From: Mastigias papua
Lineage: Eukaryota > Cnidaria > Scyphozoa > Rhizostomeae > Mastigiidae
DNA: 64,000 nucleotides
Direction of reading: 5' to 3'
Assembly (NCBI GenBank): GCA_964019165.1
Contig: OZ025277.1
Location: 3,962,155-4,026,154, forward strand
Both the position numbers and the translations under genes were made by a program. Below are positions 46,501 to 61,500 of the stretch, piece after piece (the stretch's first letter is position 1; each line of letters begins with the position of its first letter). The notes under the pieces were generated by a model. It was not told the origin of the DNA. It was given only the letters and a program-made list of their open reading frames with translations, and ran no database searches.

Positions 46501-49500
46501 AAAAATGCCTCATTTTCATCACCTTTCAATCTACAATCAAAATGCATGAATTTGAAGTTTGGTGATTTTTGGGCAAAATACCAAGGTTATAGCCTTACTT
46601 TTTGGCCAGACATGCCTCATTTTCATCACTTTTCAATCTGCAATCAAAATGCATGAATTTGAATTTTGGTGATTTTTGGGCAAAATACCAAGGTTATAGC
46701 CTTACGTTTTGGCAAACAATGCCTCATTTTCATCACCTTTCAATCTACAATCAAAATGAATGAATTTGAATTTTGGTAATTTTTGGGCAAAATACCAAGG
46801 TTATAGCCTTACTTATTGGCCAACAATGCATCAATTTCATCACTTTTCAATCTGCAATCAAAATGAATGAAGTTGAATTTTGGTGATTTTTGGGCAAAAT
46901 ACCAAGGTTATAGCCTTACTTTTTGGCCACAAATGCCTCAATTTCATCACTTTTCAATCTGCACTCAAACTGACTGAATTTGAATTTTGGTGATTTTTGG
47001 GCAAAATACCAAGGTTATAGCCTTACTGTTTGGCCACAAATGCCTCATTTTCATCACTTTTCAATCTGCAATCAAAATGCATGAATTTGAATTTTGGTGA
47101 TGTTTGGGCAAAATAGCAAGGTTATAGCCTTACTGTTTGGCCACAAATGCCTCATTTTCATCACCTTTCAAGCTACAATCAAAATGAATGAATTTGAAGT
47201 TTGGTGATTTTTGGGCAAAATACCAAGGTTATAGCCTTACTTTTTGGCAAACAATGCCTCATTGTCATCACTTTTCAATCTGCAATCAAAATGCATGAAT
47301 TTGAATTTTGGTGATTTTTGGGCAAAATACCAAGGTTATAGCCTTACTGTTTGGCCACAAATGCCTCATTTTCATCACTTTTCAATCTGCAATCAAAATG
47401 AATGAATTTGAAGTTTGGTGATTTTTGGGCAAAATACCAAGGTTATAGCCTTACTTTTTGGCCAGACATGCCTCATTTTCATCACTTTTCAATCTGCACT
47501 CAAACTGACTGAATTTGAATTTTGGTGATTTTTGGGCAAAATACCAAGGTTATAGCCTTACTGTTTGGCCACAAATGCCTCATTTTCATCACTTTTCAAT
47601 CTGGAATCAAAATGACTGAATTTGAATTTTGGTGATTTTTGGGCAAAATACCAAGGTTATAGCCTTACTTTTTGGCCAGACATGCCTCATTTTCATCACT
47701 TTTCAATCTGCAATCAAAATGCATGAATTTGAATTTTGGTGATTTTTGGGCAAAATACCAAGGTTATAGCCTTACTTTTTGGCCAGACATGCCTCATTTT
47801 CATCACCTTTCAATCTACAATCAAAATGAATGAATTTGAATTTTGGTAATTTTTGGGCAAAATACCAAGGTTATAGCCTTACTTTTTGGCCAAAAGTGCC
47901 TCAATTTCATCACTTTTCAATCTGCAATCAAAATGAATGAAGTTGAATTTTGGTGATTTTTGGGCAAAATAGCAAGGTTATAGCCTTACTTCTTGGCAAA
48001 CAATGCCTCATTTTCATCACTTTTCAATCTGCAATCAAAATGAATGAAGTTGAATGTTGGTGAGTGTTGGGCAAAATACCAAGGTTATAGCCTTACTTTT
48101 TGGCCAAAAATGCCTCATTTTCATCACCTTTCAATCTACAATCAAAATGAATGAATTTGAATTTTGGTGATTTTTGGGCAAAATACCAAGGTTATAGCCT
48201 TACTGTTTGGCCACAAATGCCTCATTTTCATCACTTTTCAATCTACAATCAAAATGACTGACATTGAATTTTTGTGATATTTGGGCAAAATACCAAGGTT
48301 ATAGCCTTACTTTTTGGCCAGACATGCCTCATTTTCATCACTTTTCAATCTGCAATCAAAATGCATGAATTTGAATTTTGGTGATGTTTGGCCAAGATAC
48401 CAAGGTTATAGCCTTACTGTTTGGCCACAAATGCCTCATTTTCATCACCTTTCAAGCTACAATCAAAATGAATGAATTTGAATTTTGGTGATTTTTGGGC
48501 AAAATACCAAGGTTATAGCCTTACTTTTTGGCCAAAAATGCCTCATTTTCATCACTTTTCAATCTACAAGCAAAATGAATGAATTTGAATTCTGGTGATT
48601 TGTGGGCAAAATACCAAGGTTATAGCCTTAGTTCTTGGCAAACATTGCCTCATTTTCATCACCTTTCAATCTACAATCAAAATGAATGAATTTGAATTTT
48701 GGTGATTTTTGGGCAAAACACCAAGGTTATAGCCTTACTTTTTGGCAAACAATGCCTCATTTTCATCACTTTTCAATCTGCAATCAAAATGCATGAATTT
48801 GAATTTTGGTGATTTTTGGGCAAAATACCAAGGTTATAGCCTTACTGTTTGGCCACAAATGCCTCATTTTCATCACTTTTCAATCTGCAATCAAAATGAA
48901 TGAATTTGAATTTTGGTGAGTTTTGGGCAAAATACCAAGGTTATAGCCTTACTTTTTGGCCAGACATGCCTCATTTTCATCACTTTTCAATCTGCAATCA
49001 AAATGCATGAATTTGAATTTTGGTGATTTTTGGGCAAAATACCAAGGTTATAGCCTTACGTTTAGGCAAACAATGCCTCATTTTCATCACCTTTCAATCT
49101 ACAATCAAAATGAATGAATTTGAATTTTGGTAATTTTTTGGCAAAATACCAAGGTTATAGCCTTACTTTTTGGCCAAAAATGCCTGAATTTCATCACTTT
49201 TCAATCTACAAGCAAAATGAATGAATTTGAATTTTGGTGATTTGTGGGCAAAATAGCAAGGTTATAGCCTTACTTCTTGGCAAACAATGCCTCATTTTCA
49301 TCACTTTTCAATCTGCAATCAAAATGAATGAATTTGAATTTTGGTGATTTTTGGGCAAAATACCAAGGTTATAGCCTTACTGTTTGGCCACAAATGCCTC
49401 ATTTTCATCACTTTTCAATCTACAATCAAAATGAATGGCATTGAATTTTTGTGATATTTGGGCAAAATACCAAGGTTATAGCCTTACTTTTTGGCCAGAC

Positions 49501-52500
49501 ATGCCTCATTTTCATCACTTTTCAATCTGCAATCAAAATGCATGAATTTGAATTTTGGTGATTTTTGGGCAAAATACCAAGGTTATAGCCTTACTTTTTG
49601 GCCAACAATACCTCATTTTCATCACCTTTCAATCTACAATCAAAATGAATGAATTTGAATTTTGGTGATTTTTGGGCAAAATACCAAGGTTATAGCCTTA
49701 CTTTTTGGCCAGACATGCCTCATTTTCATCACTTTTCAATCTGCAATCAAAATGAATGAATTTGAATTTTGGTGATTTTTGGGCAAAATACCAAGGTTAT
49801 AGCCTTACTGTTTGGCCACAAATGCCTCATTTTCATCACTTTTCAATCTGCAATCAAAATGAATGAATTTGAATTTTGGTGATTTTTGGGCAAAATACCA
49901 AGGTTATAGCCTTACTTTTTGGCAAACAATGCCTCATTTTCATCACTTTTCAATCTGCAATCAAAATGCATGAATTTGAATTTTGGTGATTTTTGGGCAA
50001 AATACCAAGGTTATAGCCTTACTTTTTGGCCAAAAATGCCTCATTTTCATCTCCTTTCAATCTACAATCAAAATGAATGAATTTGAATTTTGGTGACTTT
50101 TGGGCAAAATACCAAGGTTATAGCCTTACTGTTTGGCCACAAATGCCTCATTTTCATCACTTTTCAATCTACAATCAAAATGAATGACATTGAATATTTG
50201 TGATTTTTGGGCAAAATACCAAGGTTATAGCCTTACTTTTTGGCCAGACATGCCTCATTTTCATCACTTTTCAATCTGCAATCAAAATGCATGAATTTGA
50301 ATTTTGGTGATTTTTGGGCAAAATACCAAGGTTATAGCCTTACGTTTAGGCAAACAATGCCTCATTTTCATCACCTTTCAATCTACAATCAAAATGAATG
50401 AATTTGAATTTTGGTAATTTTTTGGCAAAATACCAAGGTTATAGCCTTACTTTTTGGCCAAAAATGCCTGAATTTCATCACTTTTCAATCTACAAGCAAA
50501 ATGAATGAATTTGAATTTTGGTGATTTGTGGGCAAAATAGCAAGGTTATAGCCTTACTTCTTGGCAAACAATGCCTCATTTTCATCACTTTTCAATCTGC
50601 AATCAAAATGAATGAATTTGAATTTTGGTGATTTTTGGGCAAAATACCAAGGTTATAGCCTTACTGTTTGGCCACAAATGCCTCACTTTCATCACTTTTC
50701 AATCTACAATCAAAATGAATGGCATTGAATTTTTGTGATATTTGGGCAAAATACCAAGGTTATAGCCTTACTTTTTGGCCAGACATGCCTCATTTTCATC
50801 ACTTTTCAATCTGCAATCAAAATGCATGAATTTGAATTTTGGTGATTTTTGGGCAAAATACCAAGGTTATAGCCTTACTTTTTGGCCAACAATACCTCAT
50901 TTTCATCACCTTTCAATCTACAATCAAAATGAATGAATTTGAATTGTGGTGATTTTTGGGCAAAATACCAAGGTTATAGCCTTACTTTGTGGCCAGACAT
51001 GCCTCATTTTCATCACTTTTCAATCTGCAATCAAAATGAATGAATTTGAATTTTGGTGATTTTTGGGCAAAATACCAAGGTTATAGCCTTACTGTTTGGC
51101 CACAAATGCCTCATTTTCATCACTTTTCAATCTGCAATCAAAATGAATGAATTTGAATTTTGGTGATTTTTGGGCAAAATACCAAGGTTATAGCCTTACT
51201 TTTTGGCAAACAATGCCTCATTTTCATCACTTTTCAATCTGCAATCAAAATGCATGAATTTGAATTTTGGTGATTTTTGGGCAAAATACCAAGGTTATAG
51301 CCTTACTTTTTGGCCAAAAATGCCTCATTTTCATCACTTTTCAATCTACAAGCAAAATGAATGAATTTGAATTTTGGTGATTTGTGGGCAAAATAGCAAG
51401 GTTATATCCTTACTTCTTGGGAAACAATGCCTCATTTTCATCACTTTTCAATCTGCAATCAAACTGAATGAAGTTGAATGTTGGTGAGTTTTGGGCAAAA
51501 TACCAAGGTTATAGCCTTACTTTTTGGCAAAAAATGCCTCATTTTCATCTCCTTTCAATCTACAATCAAAATGAATGAATTTGAATTTTGGTGATTTTTG
51601 GGCAAAATACCAAGGTTATAGCCTTACTGTTTGGCCACAAATGCCTCATTTTCATCACTTTTCAATCTACAATCAAAATGAATGACATTGAATATTTGTG
51701 ATTTTTGGGCAAAATACCAAGGTTATAGCCTTACTTTTTGGCCAGACATGCCTCATTTTCATCACTTTTCAATCTGCAATCAAAATGCATGAATTTGAAT
51801 TTTGGTGATTTTTGGGCAAAATACCAAGGTTATAGCCTTACTTTTTGGCCAACAATACCTCATTTTCATCACCTTTCAATCTACAATCAAAATGAATGAA
51901 TTTGAACTTTGGTGATTTTTGGGCAAAATACCAAGGTTATAGCCTTACTTTTTGGCAAACAATGCCTCATTTTCATCTCCTTTCAATCTACAATCAAAAT
52001 GAATGAATTTGAATTTTGGTGATTTTTGGGCAAAATACCAAGGTTATAGCCTTACTGTTTGGCCACAAATGCCTCATTTTCATCACTTTTCAATCTACAA
52101 TCAAAATGAATGACATTCAATATTTGTGATTTTTGGGCAAAATACCAAGGTTATAGCCTTACTTTTTGGCCAGACATGCCTCATTTTCATCACTGTTCAA
52201 TCTGCAATCAAAATGCATGAATTTGAATTTTGGTGATTTTTGGGCAAAATACCAAGGTTATAGCCTTACTTTTTGGCCAACAATACCTCATTTTCATCAC
52301 CTTTCAATCTACAATCAAAATGAATGAATTTGAATTTTGGTGATTTTTGGGCAAAATACCAAGGTTATAGCCTTACTTTTTGGCAAACAATGCCTCATTT
52401 TCATCACTTTTCAATCTGCAATCAAAACGCATGAATTTGAATTTTGGTGATTTTTGGGCAAAATACCAAGGTTATAGCCTTACTGTTTGGCCACAAATGC

Positions 52501-55500
52501 CTCATTTTCATCACTTTTCAATCTACAATCAAAATGAATGAATTTGAATTTTGGTGATATTTGGGCAAAATACCAAGGTTATAGCCTTACTTTTTGGCCA
52601 GACATGCCTCATTTTCATCACTTTTCAATCTGCAATCAAAATGAATGAATTTGAATTTTGGTGATTTTTGGGCAAAATACCAAGGTTATAGCCTTACGTG
52701 TTGGCAAACAATGCCTCATTTTCATCACCTTTCTATCTACAATCAAAATGAATGAATTTGAATTTTGGTAATTTGTGGCCAAAATACCAAGGTTATAGCC
52801 TTACTTTTTGGCCAAAAATGCCTCAATTTCATCACTTTTCAATCTGCGATCAAAATGAATGAAGTTGAATTTTGGTGATGTTTGGGCAAAATACCAAGGT
52901 TATAGCCTTACTTTTTGGCCACAAATGCCTCAATTTCATCACTTTTCAATCTGCAATCAAACTGACTGAATTTGAATTTTGGTGATTTTTGGGCAAAATA
53001 CAAAGGTTATAGCCTTACTGTTTGGCCACAAATGCCTCATTTTCATCACTTTTCAATCTGCAATCAAAATGCATGAATTTGAATTGTGGTGATGTTTGGG
53101 CAAAATAGCAAGGTTATTGCCTTACTTTTTGGCCAAAAATGCCTCAATGTCATCACTTTTCAATCTGCAATCAAAATGAATGAAGTTGAATTTTGGTGAT
53201 TTTTGGGCAAAATACCAAGGTTATAGCCTTACTGTTTGGCCACAAATGCCTCATTGTCATCACCTTTCAATCTACAATCAAAATGAATGAATTTGAATTT
53301 TGGTGATTTTTGGGCAAAATACCAAGGTTATAGCCTTACTTTTTGGCCAAAAATGCCTCATTTTCATCACTTTTCAATCTACAAGCAAAATGAATGAATT
53401 TGAATTTTGGTGATTTTTGGGCAAAATAGCAAGGTTATAGCCTTACTTCTTGGCAAACAATGCCTCATTTTCATCACCTTTCAATCTACAATCAAAATGA
53501 ATGAATTTGAATTTTGGTGATTTTTGGGCAAAATACCAAGGTTATAGCCTTACTGTTTGGCCACAAATGCCTCATTTTCATCACTTTTCAATCTACAATC
53601 AAAATGAATGACATTGAATTTTTGTGATATTTTGGCAAAATACCAGGGTTATAGCCTTACTTTTTGGCCAGACATGCCTCATTTTCATCACTTTTCAATC
53701 TGCAATCAAAATGCATGAATTTGAATTTTGGTGATTTTTGGGCAAAATACCAAGGTTATAGCCTTACTTTTTGGCCAACAATACCTCATTTTCATCACCT
53801 TTCAATCTACAATCAAAATGCATGAATTTGAGTTTTGGTGATTTTTGGGCAAAATACCAAGGGTATAGCCTTACTTTTTGGCAAACAATGCCTCATTTTC
53901 ATCACTTTTCAATCTGCAATTAAAATGCATGAATTTGAATTTTGGTGATTTTTGGGAAAAAATACCAAGGTTATAGCCTTACTGTTTGGCCACAAATGCC
54001 TCATTCTCATCACTTTTCAATCTGCAATCAAAATGAATGAATTTGAATTTTGGTGATTTTTGGGCAAAATACCAAGGTTATAGCCTTACTTTTTGGCCAA
54101 AAATGCCTCAATTTCATCACTTTTCAATCTACCATCAAAATGAATGACATTGAATTTTTGTGATATTTGGGCAAAATACCAAGGTTATAGCCTTACTTTT
54201 TGGCCAACAATACCTCATTTTCATCACTTTTCAATCTGCAATCAAAATGAATGAAGTTGAATTTTGGTGATTTTTGGGCAAAATACCAAGGTTATAGCCT
54301 TACTGTTTGGCCACAAATGCCTCATTGTCATCACCTTTCAATCTACAATCAAAATGAATGAGTTTGAATTTTGGTGATTTTTGGGCAAAATACCAAGGTT
54401 ATAGCCTTACTTTTTGGCCAAAAATGCCTCATGTTCATCACTGTTCAATCTACAAGCAAAATGAATGAATTTGAATTTTGGTGATTTGTGGGCAAAATAG
54501 CAAGGTTATAGCCTTACTTCTTGGCAAACAATGCCTCATTTTCATCACTTGTCAATCTGCAATCAAAATGAATGAAGTTGAATGTTGGTGAGTTTTGGGC
54601 AAAATACCAAGGTTATAGCCTTACTTTTTGGCAAAAAATGCCTCATTTTCATCACCTTTCAATCTACAATCAAAATGAATGAATTTGAATTTTGGTGATT
54701 TGTGGGCAAAATACCAAGGTTATAGCCTTACTGTTTGGCCACAAATGCCTCATTTTCATCACTTTTCAATCTACAATCAAAATGAATGACATTGAATATT
54801 TGTGATTTTTGGGCAAAATACCAAGGTTATAGCCTTACTTTTTGGCCAGACATGCCTCATTTTCATCACTGTTCAATCTGCAATCAAAATGCATGAATTT
54901 GAATTTTGGTGATTTTTGGGCAAAATACCAAGGTTATAGCCTTACTTTTTGGCCAACAATACCTCATTTTCATCACCTTTCAATCTACAATCAAAATGAA
55001 TGAATTTGAATTTTGGTGATTTTTGGGCAAAATACCAAGGTTATAGCCTTACTTTTTGGCAAACAATGCCTCATTTTCATCACTTTTCAATCTGCAATCA
55101 AACTGCATGAATTTGAATTTTGGTGATTTTTGGGCAAAATACCAAGGTTATAGCCTTACTGTTTGGCCACAAATGCCTCATTTTCATCACTTTTCAATCT
55201 ACAATCAAAATGAATGAATTTGAATTTTGGTGATATTTGGGCAAAATACCAAGGTTATAGCCTTACTTTTTGGCCAGACATGCCTCATTTTCATCACTTT
55301 TCAATCTGCAATCAAAATGAATGAATTTGAATTTTGGTGATTTTTGGGCAAAATACCAAGGTTATAGCCTTACGTGTTGGCAAACAATGCCTCATTTTCA
55401 TCACCTTTCTATCTACAATCAAAATGAATGAATTTGAATTTTGGTAATTTGTGGCCAAAATACCAAGGTTATAGCCTTACTTTTTGGCCAAAAATGCCTC

Positions 55501-58500
55501 AATTTCATCACTTTTCAATCTGCGATCAAAATGAATGAAGTTGAATTTTGGTGATGTTTGGGCAAAATACCAAGGTTATAGCCTTACTTTTTGGCCACAA
55601 ATGCCTCAATTTCATCACTTTTCAATCTGCAATCAAACTGACTGAATTTGAATTTTGGTGATTTTTGGGCAAAATACAAAGGTTATAGCCTTACTGTTTG
55701 GCCACAAATGCCTCATTTTCATCACTTTTCAATCTGCAATCAAAATGCATGAATTTGAATTGTGGTGATGTTTGGGCAAAATAGCAAGGTTATTGCCTTA
55801 CTTTTTGGCCAAAAATGCCTCAATGTCATCACTTTTCAATCTGCAATCAAAATGAATGAAGTTGAATTTTGGTGATTTTTGGGCAAAATACCAAGGTTAT
55901 AGCCTTACTGTTTGGCCACAAATGCCTCATTGTCATCACCTTTCAATCTACAATCAAAATGAATGAATTTGAATTTTGGTGATTTTTGGGCAAAATACCA
56001 AGGTTATAGCCTTACTTTTTGGCCAAAAATGCCTCATTTTCATCACTTTTCAATCTACAAGCAAAATGAATGAATTTGAATTTTGGTGATTTTTGGGCAA
56101 AATAGCAAGGTTATAGCCTTACTTCTTGGCAAACAATGCCTCATTTTCATCACCTTTCAATCTACAATCAAAATGAATGAATTTGAATTTTGGTGATTTT
56201 TGGGCAAAATACCAAGGTTATAGCCTTACTGTTTGGCCACAAATGCCTCATTTTCATCACTTTTCAATCTACAATCAAAATGAATGACATTGAATTTTTG
56301 TGATATTTTGGCAAAATACCAGGGTTATAGCCTTACTTTTTGGCCAGACATGCCTCATTTTCATCACTTTTCAATCTGCAATCAAAATGCATGAATTTGA
56401 ATTTTGGTGATTTTTGGGCAAAATACCAAGGTTATAGCCTTACTTTTTGGCCAACAATACCTCATTTTCATCACCTTTCAATCTACAATCAAAATGCATG
56501 AATTTGAGTTTTGGTGATTTTTGGGCAAAATACCAAGGGTATAGCCTTACTTTTTGGCAAACAATGCCTCATTTTCATCACTTTTCAATCTGCAATTAAA
56601 ATGCATGAATTTGAATTTTGGTGATTTTTGGGAAAAAATACCAAGGTTATAGCCTTACTGTTTGGCCACAAATGCCTCATTCTCATCACTTTTCAATCTG
56701 CAATCAAAATGAATGAATTTGAATTTTGGTGATTTTTGGGCAAAATACCAAGGTTATAGCCTTACTTTTTGGCCAAAAATGCCTCAATTTCATCACTTTT
56801 CAATCTACCATCAAAATGAATGACATTGAATTTTTGTGATATTTGGGCAAAATACCAAGGTTATAGCCTTACTTTTTGGCCAACAATACCTCATTTTCAT
56901 CACTTTTCAATCTGCAATCAAAATGAATGAAGTTGAATTTTGGTGATTTTTGGGCAAAATACCAAGGTTATAGCCTTACTGTTTGGCCACAAATGCCTCA
57001 TTTTCATCACTTTTCAATCTACAATCAAAATGAATGACATTGAATTTTTGTGATTTTTGGGCAAAATACCAAGGTTATAGCCTTACTTTTTGGCCACAAA
57101 TGCCTCATTTTCATCACTTTTCAATCTGCAATCAAAATGCATGAATTTGAATTTTGGTGATTTTTGGGCAAAATACCAAGGTTATAGCCTTACTTTTTGG
57201 CCAACAATACCTCATTTTCATCACCTTTCAATCTACAATCAAAATGAATGAATTTGAATTTTGGTGATTTTTGGGCAAAATACCAAGGTTATAGCCTTAC
57301 TTTTTGGCAAACAATGCCTCATTTTCATCACTTTTCAATCTGCAATCAAAATGCATGAATTTGAATTTTGGTGATTTTTGGGCAAAATACCAAGGTTATA
57401 GCCGTACTTTTTGGCCAGACATGCCTCATTTTCATCACTTTTCAATATGCAATCAAAATGCATGAATTTGAATTTTCGTGATTTTTGGGCAAAATACAAA
57501 GGTTATAGCCTTACGTGTTGGCAAACAATGCCTCATTTTCATCACCTTTCAATCTACAATCAAAATGAATGAATTTGAATTTTGGTAATTTTTGAGCAAA
57601 ATACCAAGGTTATAGCCTTACTTTTTGGCCAAAAATGCCTCAATTTCATCACTTTTCAATCTGCAATCAAAATGAATGAAGTTGAATTTTGGTGATTTTT
57701 GGGCAAAATACCAAGGTTATAGCCTTACTTTTTGGCCACAAATGCCTCAATTTCATCACTTTTCAATCTGCAATCAAACTGACTGAATTTGAATTTTGGT
57801 GATTTTTGGGCAAAATACAAAGGTTATAGCCTTACTGTTTGGCCACAAATGCCTCATTTTCATCACTTTTCAATCTGCAATCAAAATGAATGAAGTTGAA
57901 TTTTGGTGATGTTTGGGCAAAATAGCAAGGTTATTGCCTTACTTTTTGGCCAAAAATGCCTCAATGTCATCACTTTTCAATCTGCAATCAAAATGAATGA
58001 AGTTGAATTTTGGTGATTTTTGGGCAAAATACCAAGGTTATAGCCTTACTGTTTGGCCACAAATGCCTCATTGTCATCACCTTTCTATCTACAATCAAAA
58101 TGAATGAATTTGAATTTTGGTGATTTTTGGGCAAAATACCAAGGTTATAGCCTTACTTTTTGGCCACAAATGCCTCATTGTCATCACCTTTCTATCTACA
58201 ATCAAAATGAATGAATTTGAATTTTGGTGATTTTTGGGCAAAATACCAAGGTTATAGCCTTACTGTTTGGCCACAAATGCCTCATTTTCATCACTTTTCA
58301 ATCTACAATCAAAATGAATGACATTGAATTTTTGTGATTTTTGGGCAAAATACCAAGGTTATAGCCTTACTTTTTGGCCACAAATGCCTCATTTTCATCA
58401 CTTTTCAATCTGCAATCAAAATGCATGAATTTGAATTTTGGTGATTTTTGGGCAAAATACCAAGGTTATAGCCTTACTTTTTGGCCAAAAATGCCTCATT

Positions 58501-61500
58501 TTCATCACTTTTCAATCTACAAGCAAAATCAATGAATTTGAATTTTGGTGATTTGTGGGCAAAATACCAAGGTTATAGCCGTACTTTTTGGCAAACAATG
58601 CCTCATTGTCATCACTTTTCAATCTGCAATCAAAATGCATGAATTTGAATTTTGGTGATTTTTGGGCAAAATACCAAGGTTATAGCCTTACGTGTTGGCA
58701 AACAATGCCTCATTTTCATCACCTTTCAATCTACAATCAAAATGAATGAATTTGAATTTTGGTAATTTTTGGGCAAAATACCAAGGTTATAGCCTTACTT
58801 TTTGGCCAAAAATGCCTCAATTTCATCACTTTTCAATCTGCAATCAAAATGAATGAAGTTGAATTTTTTGTGATTTTTGGGCAAAATACCAAGGTTATAG
58901 CCTTACTTTTTGGCCACAAATGCCTCAATTTCATCACTTTTCAATCTGCAATCAAACTGACTGACTTTGAATTTTGGTGATTTTTGGGCAAAATACCAAG
59001 GTTATACCCTTACTGTTTGGCCACAAATGCCTCATTTTCATCACTTTTCAATCTGCAATCAAAATGCATGAATTTGAATTTTGGTGATGTTTGGGCAAAA
59101 TAGCAAGGTTATTGCCTTACTTTTTGGCCAAAAATGCCTCAATGTCATCACTTTTCAATCTGCAATCAAAATGAATGAAGTTGAATTTTGGTGATTTTTG
59201 GGCAAAATACCACGGTTATAGCCTTACTGTTTGGCCACAAATGCCTCATTGTCATCACCTTTCAATCTACAATCAAAATGAATGAATTTGAATTTTGGTG
59301 ATTTTTGGGCAAAATACCAAGGTTATAGCCTTACTTTTTGGCCAAAAATGCCTCATTTTCATCACTTTTCAATCTACAAGCAAAATGAATGAATTTGAAT
59401 TTTGGTGATTTGTGGGCAAAATAGCAAGGTTATAGCCTTACTTCTTGGCAAACAATGCCTCATTTTCATCACCTTTCAATCTACAATCAAAATGAATGAC
59501 TTTGAATTTTGGTGATTTTTGGCCAAATACCAAGGTTATAGCCTTACTTTTTGGCCAAAAATGCCTCAATTTCATCACTTTTCAATCTACAATCAAAATG
59601 AATGACATTGAATTTTTGTGATATTTGGGCAAAATACCAAGGTTATAGCCTTACTTTTTGGCCAGACATGCCTCATTTTCATCACTTTTCAATCTGCAAT
59701 CAAAATGCATGAATTTGAATTTTGGTGATTTTTGGGCAAAATACCAAGGTTATAGCCTTACTTTTTGGCCAACAATACCTCATTTTCATCACCTTTGAAT
59801 CTACAATCAAAATGAATGAATTTGAATTTTGGTGATTTTTGGGCAAAATACCAAGGTTATAGCCTTACTTTTTGGCCAACAATACCTCATTTTCATGACC
59901 TTTCAATCTACAATCAAAATGAATGAATTTGAGTTTTGGTGATTTTTGGGCAAAATACCAAGGTTATAGCCTTACTTTTTGGCAAACAATGCCTCATTTT
60001 CATCACTTTTCAATCTGCAATCAAAATGCATGAATTTGAATTTTGGTGATTTTTGGGCAAAATACCAAGGTTATAGCCTTACTGTTTGGCCACAAATGCC
60101 TCATTTTCATCACTTTTCAATCTGCAATCAAAATGAATGAATTTGAATTTTGGTGATTTTTGGGCAAAATACCAAGGTTATAGCCTTACTTTTTGGCCAA
60201 AAATGCCTCAATTTCATCACTTTTCAATCTACAATCAAAATGAATGACATTGAATTTTTGTGATATTTGGGCAAAATACCAAGGTTATAGCCTTACTTTT
60301 TGGCCAGACATGCCTCATGTTCATCACTTTTCAATCTACAATCAAAATGAATGAATTTGAATTTTGGTGATGTTTGGGCAAAATACCAAGGTTATAGCCT
60401 TACTTTTTGGCAAACAATGCCTCATTGTCATCACTTTTCAATCTGCAATCAAAATGCATGAATTTGAATTTTGGTGATTTTTGGGCAAAATACCAAGGTT
60501 ATAGCCTTACTGTTTGGCCACAAATGCCTCATTTTCATCACTTTTCAATCTGCAATCAAAATGAATGAATTTGAAATTTGGTGATTTTTGGGCAAAATAC
60601 CAAGGTTATAGCCTTACTTTTTGGCCACAAATGCCTCAATTTCATCACTTTTCAATCTGCGATCAAAATGAATGAAGTTGAATTTTGGTGATTTTTGGGC
60701 AAAATACCAAGGTTATAGCCTTGCTTTTTGGCCACAAATGCCTCATTTTCATCACTTTTCAATCTGTAATCAAAATGAATGAAGTTGAATTTTGGTGATT
60801 TTTGGGCAACATACCAAGGTTATAGCCTTACTTTTTGGCAAAAAATGCCTCATTTTCATCACCTTTCAATCTACAATCAAAATGAATGAATATGAATTTT
60901 GGTGATTTTTGGGCAACATACCAAGGTTATAGCCTTACTTTTTGGCCAAAAATGCCTCATTTTCATCACCTTTCAAGCTACAATCAAAATGAATGAATTT
61001 GAAGTTTGGTGATTTTTGGGCAAAATACCAAGGTTATAGCCTTACTTTTTGGCCAAAAATGCCTCATTTTCATCACTTTTCAATCTAGAATCAAAATGCA
61101 TGAATTTGAATTTTGGTGATTTGTGGGCAAAATAGCAAGGTTATAGCCTTACTTCTTGGCAAACAATGCCTCATTTTCATCACTTTTCAATCTGTAATCA
61201 AAATGCATGAAGTTGAATTTTGGTGATTTTTGGGCAAAATACCAAGGTTATAGCCTTACTTTTTGGCAAAAAATGCCTCATTTTCATCACGTTTCAATCT
61301 ACAATCAAAATGAATGAATTTGAATTTTGGTGATTTTTGGGCAACATACCAAGGTTATAGCCTTACTTTTTGGCCACAAATGCCTCATTTTCATCAGCTT
61401 TCAAGCTACAATCAAAATGAATGAATTTGAATTTTGGTGATTTTTGGGCAAAATACCAAGGTTATAGCCTTACTGTTTGGCCAAAAATACCTCAATTTCA

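Noticed and set aside
58759..58980. Open frame inside the 107-bp satellite
   Set aside because: It arises from the repeat rotating through three frames (107 is not a multiple of three); neighbouring units contain stops in the same positions.
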